Shown in pieces: positions 13,999 through 14,291 of a stretch of 14,291 nt of DNA; position 1 is the first letter of the stretch; every line of letters begins with the position of its first letter. The stretch comes from JAZGDL01 sp036477795. GTDB taxonomy: Bacteria > Planctomycetota > Phycisphaerae > UBA1845. Made by a program: the position numbers and the translations under genes. The stretch covers positions 1-14,291 of the forward strand of contig JAZGDL010000246.1 in assembly GCA_036477795.1 (NCBI GenBank). Reading direction: 5' to 3'. Under the pieces are notes generated by a model, which saw only the letters and a list, made by a program, of their open reading frames with translations, searched no databases and was not told the DNA's origin.

Positions 13999-14022
13999 GC
14001 CGCGGGATTCATCCCGCGCGGC
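13999..14022. repeat. Family G palindrome before the alpha-2-macroglobulin start
   Basis: GCCGCGGG, ATTCAT, CCCGCGCGGC. It is the same as the alaS-internal copy (5734-5757) except for the six central bases. It lies 15 nt from the start codon, next to the GGAG ribosome binding site. Confidence 0.85.
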
Positions 14023-14114
14023 TTCCCACAGAAGTGCGCACCTACCCGTATTGGACACATCAAACGCGATATGGTTCTAAGATAATTCCGTCCCCAAGTA
14101 TAGCGGATGCTCTA

Positions 14115-14139
14115 TGTGGGACAGGCTTTCCAGCCTGTC
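14115..14139. repeat. Family I palindrome
   Basis: TGTGG prefix, then arms GACAGGCT and AGCCTGTC around TTCC. It matches 2911-2935 with a paired change in the stem. Confidence 0.88.
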
Positions 14140-14142
14140 ATT

Positions 14143-14213
14143 GACCGGGCGGGTGACCGGGCGGGTGGCCCATGTCCTTTGGCGGGTGGCCCATGTCCTT
14201 TGGACATGGGGGA
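14143..14213. repeat. Tandem units leading into a family J palindrome
   Basis: Two copies of the 12-bp unit GACCGGGCGGGT (14143-14166) overlap two adjacent copies of a 21-bp unit beginning GCGGGTGGCC (14161-14181 and 14182-14202). The second runs into a full hairpin with arms CCCATGTCC and GGACATGGG around TTT (14190-14210). The first 21-bp copy looks like a half palindrome made by local duplication. Confidence 0.85.
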
Positions 14214-14256
14214 CGCGATGATATACGCTCAGGTGAACCGCCCGACGATCATCGGC

Positions 14257-14286
14257 TCCCCCACCTCCAAAGGAGGTGGGCCACCC
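14257..14286. repeat. Family J palindrome, inverted
   Basis: On the minus strand it has the same GGGTGGC prefix and GGGGA suffix as 14184-14213, but with arms CCCACCTCC and GGAGGTGGG around TTT. Three bases of each arm are changed, all paired. Confidence 0.88.
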
Positions 14287-14291
14287 AGCCT

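Larger units (their letters stand above)
13984..14291. other. Repeat-packed region upstream of the alpha-2-macroglobulin gene
   Basis: No gene is seen. It contains families G, I and J and tandem units (listed separately). The promoter of the minus-strand gene is expected here. TATACT on the minus strand (14102-14097) is a possible -10 box, but no good -35 is seen, so this is weak. Confidence 0.5.

Noticed and set aside
1640..14286. CRISPR array
   Set aside because: Repeats are palindromic, of many families, and spaced irregularly over kilobases, with no uniform spacers and no cas genes.

Overview
The window is GC-rich and looks like a chromosomal piece of a planctomycete-type bacterium (Planctomycetota, possibly Phycisphaerae-like). 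This is an inference. It rests on a PEP-CTERM surface protein next to a dockerin lipoprotein, a large TPR-fused alpha-2-macroglobulin, the style of the AlaRS sequence and a dense load of short palindromic repeats. No 16S rRNA or other taxonomic marker is present.

Layout from left to right. Positions 1-901 (minus) hold a ferrochelatase, hemH, which runs off the left edge. Positions 1088-1621 (minus) hold a small membrane protein of unknown function just upstream of hemH. Positions 1662-2296 show no recognisable gene. A tRNA-Leu(UAG) lies at 2297-2378 (minus) and a second small membrane protein at 2415-2783 (minus). Positions 2829-3072 hold a composite of nested inverted palindromes bounded by a 40-bp imperfect direct repeat. 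It sits just before alaS (3107-6289, plus), an AlaRS enlarged to about 1060 residues. A convergent, hairpin-rich region follows. Then, on the minus strand, comes a two-gene unit: a dockerin lipoprotein (7261-7716), then a cohesin-like PEP-CTERM protein (6538-7245). A repeat-rich gap (7717-8154) separates this from a 1942-residue alpha-2-macroglobulin with an intact CTEQ thioester (8155-13983, minus). The right end (13984-14291) is again packed with repeats.

The most striking content is not a gene. At least ten families of short (about 20-80 bp) repeats, most of them palindromic, occur both between genes and inside coding sequences without breaking the frame. The alpha-2-macroglobulin alone carries eight, alaS two and the PEP-CTERM gene one, inside its signal peptide. 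Copies of a family differ by symmetrical changes that keep the stems paired. Most families have no stop codon in any of the six frames, so they can be read through whichever way they land. Three minus-strand genes have a palindrome 15-20 nt before the start codon. The picture resembles a multi-family, protein-compatible mobile palindrome system, analogous to but different from Rickettsia palindromic elements and REP/BIME elements. No mobilising enzyme is encoded in this window.

The genes are mostly unrelated in function (haem synthesis, translation, cell-surface assembly and defence). The dockerin and cohesin-like pair is the one clear case of neighbours likely to work together.
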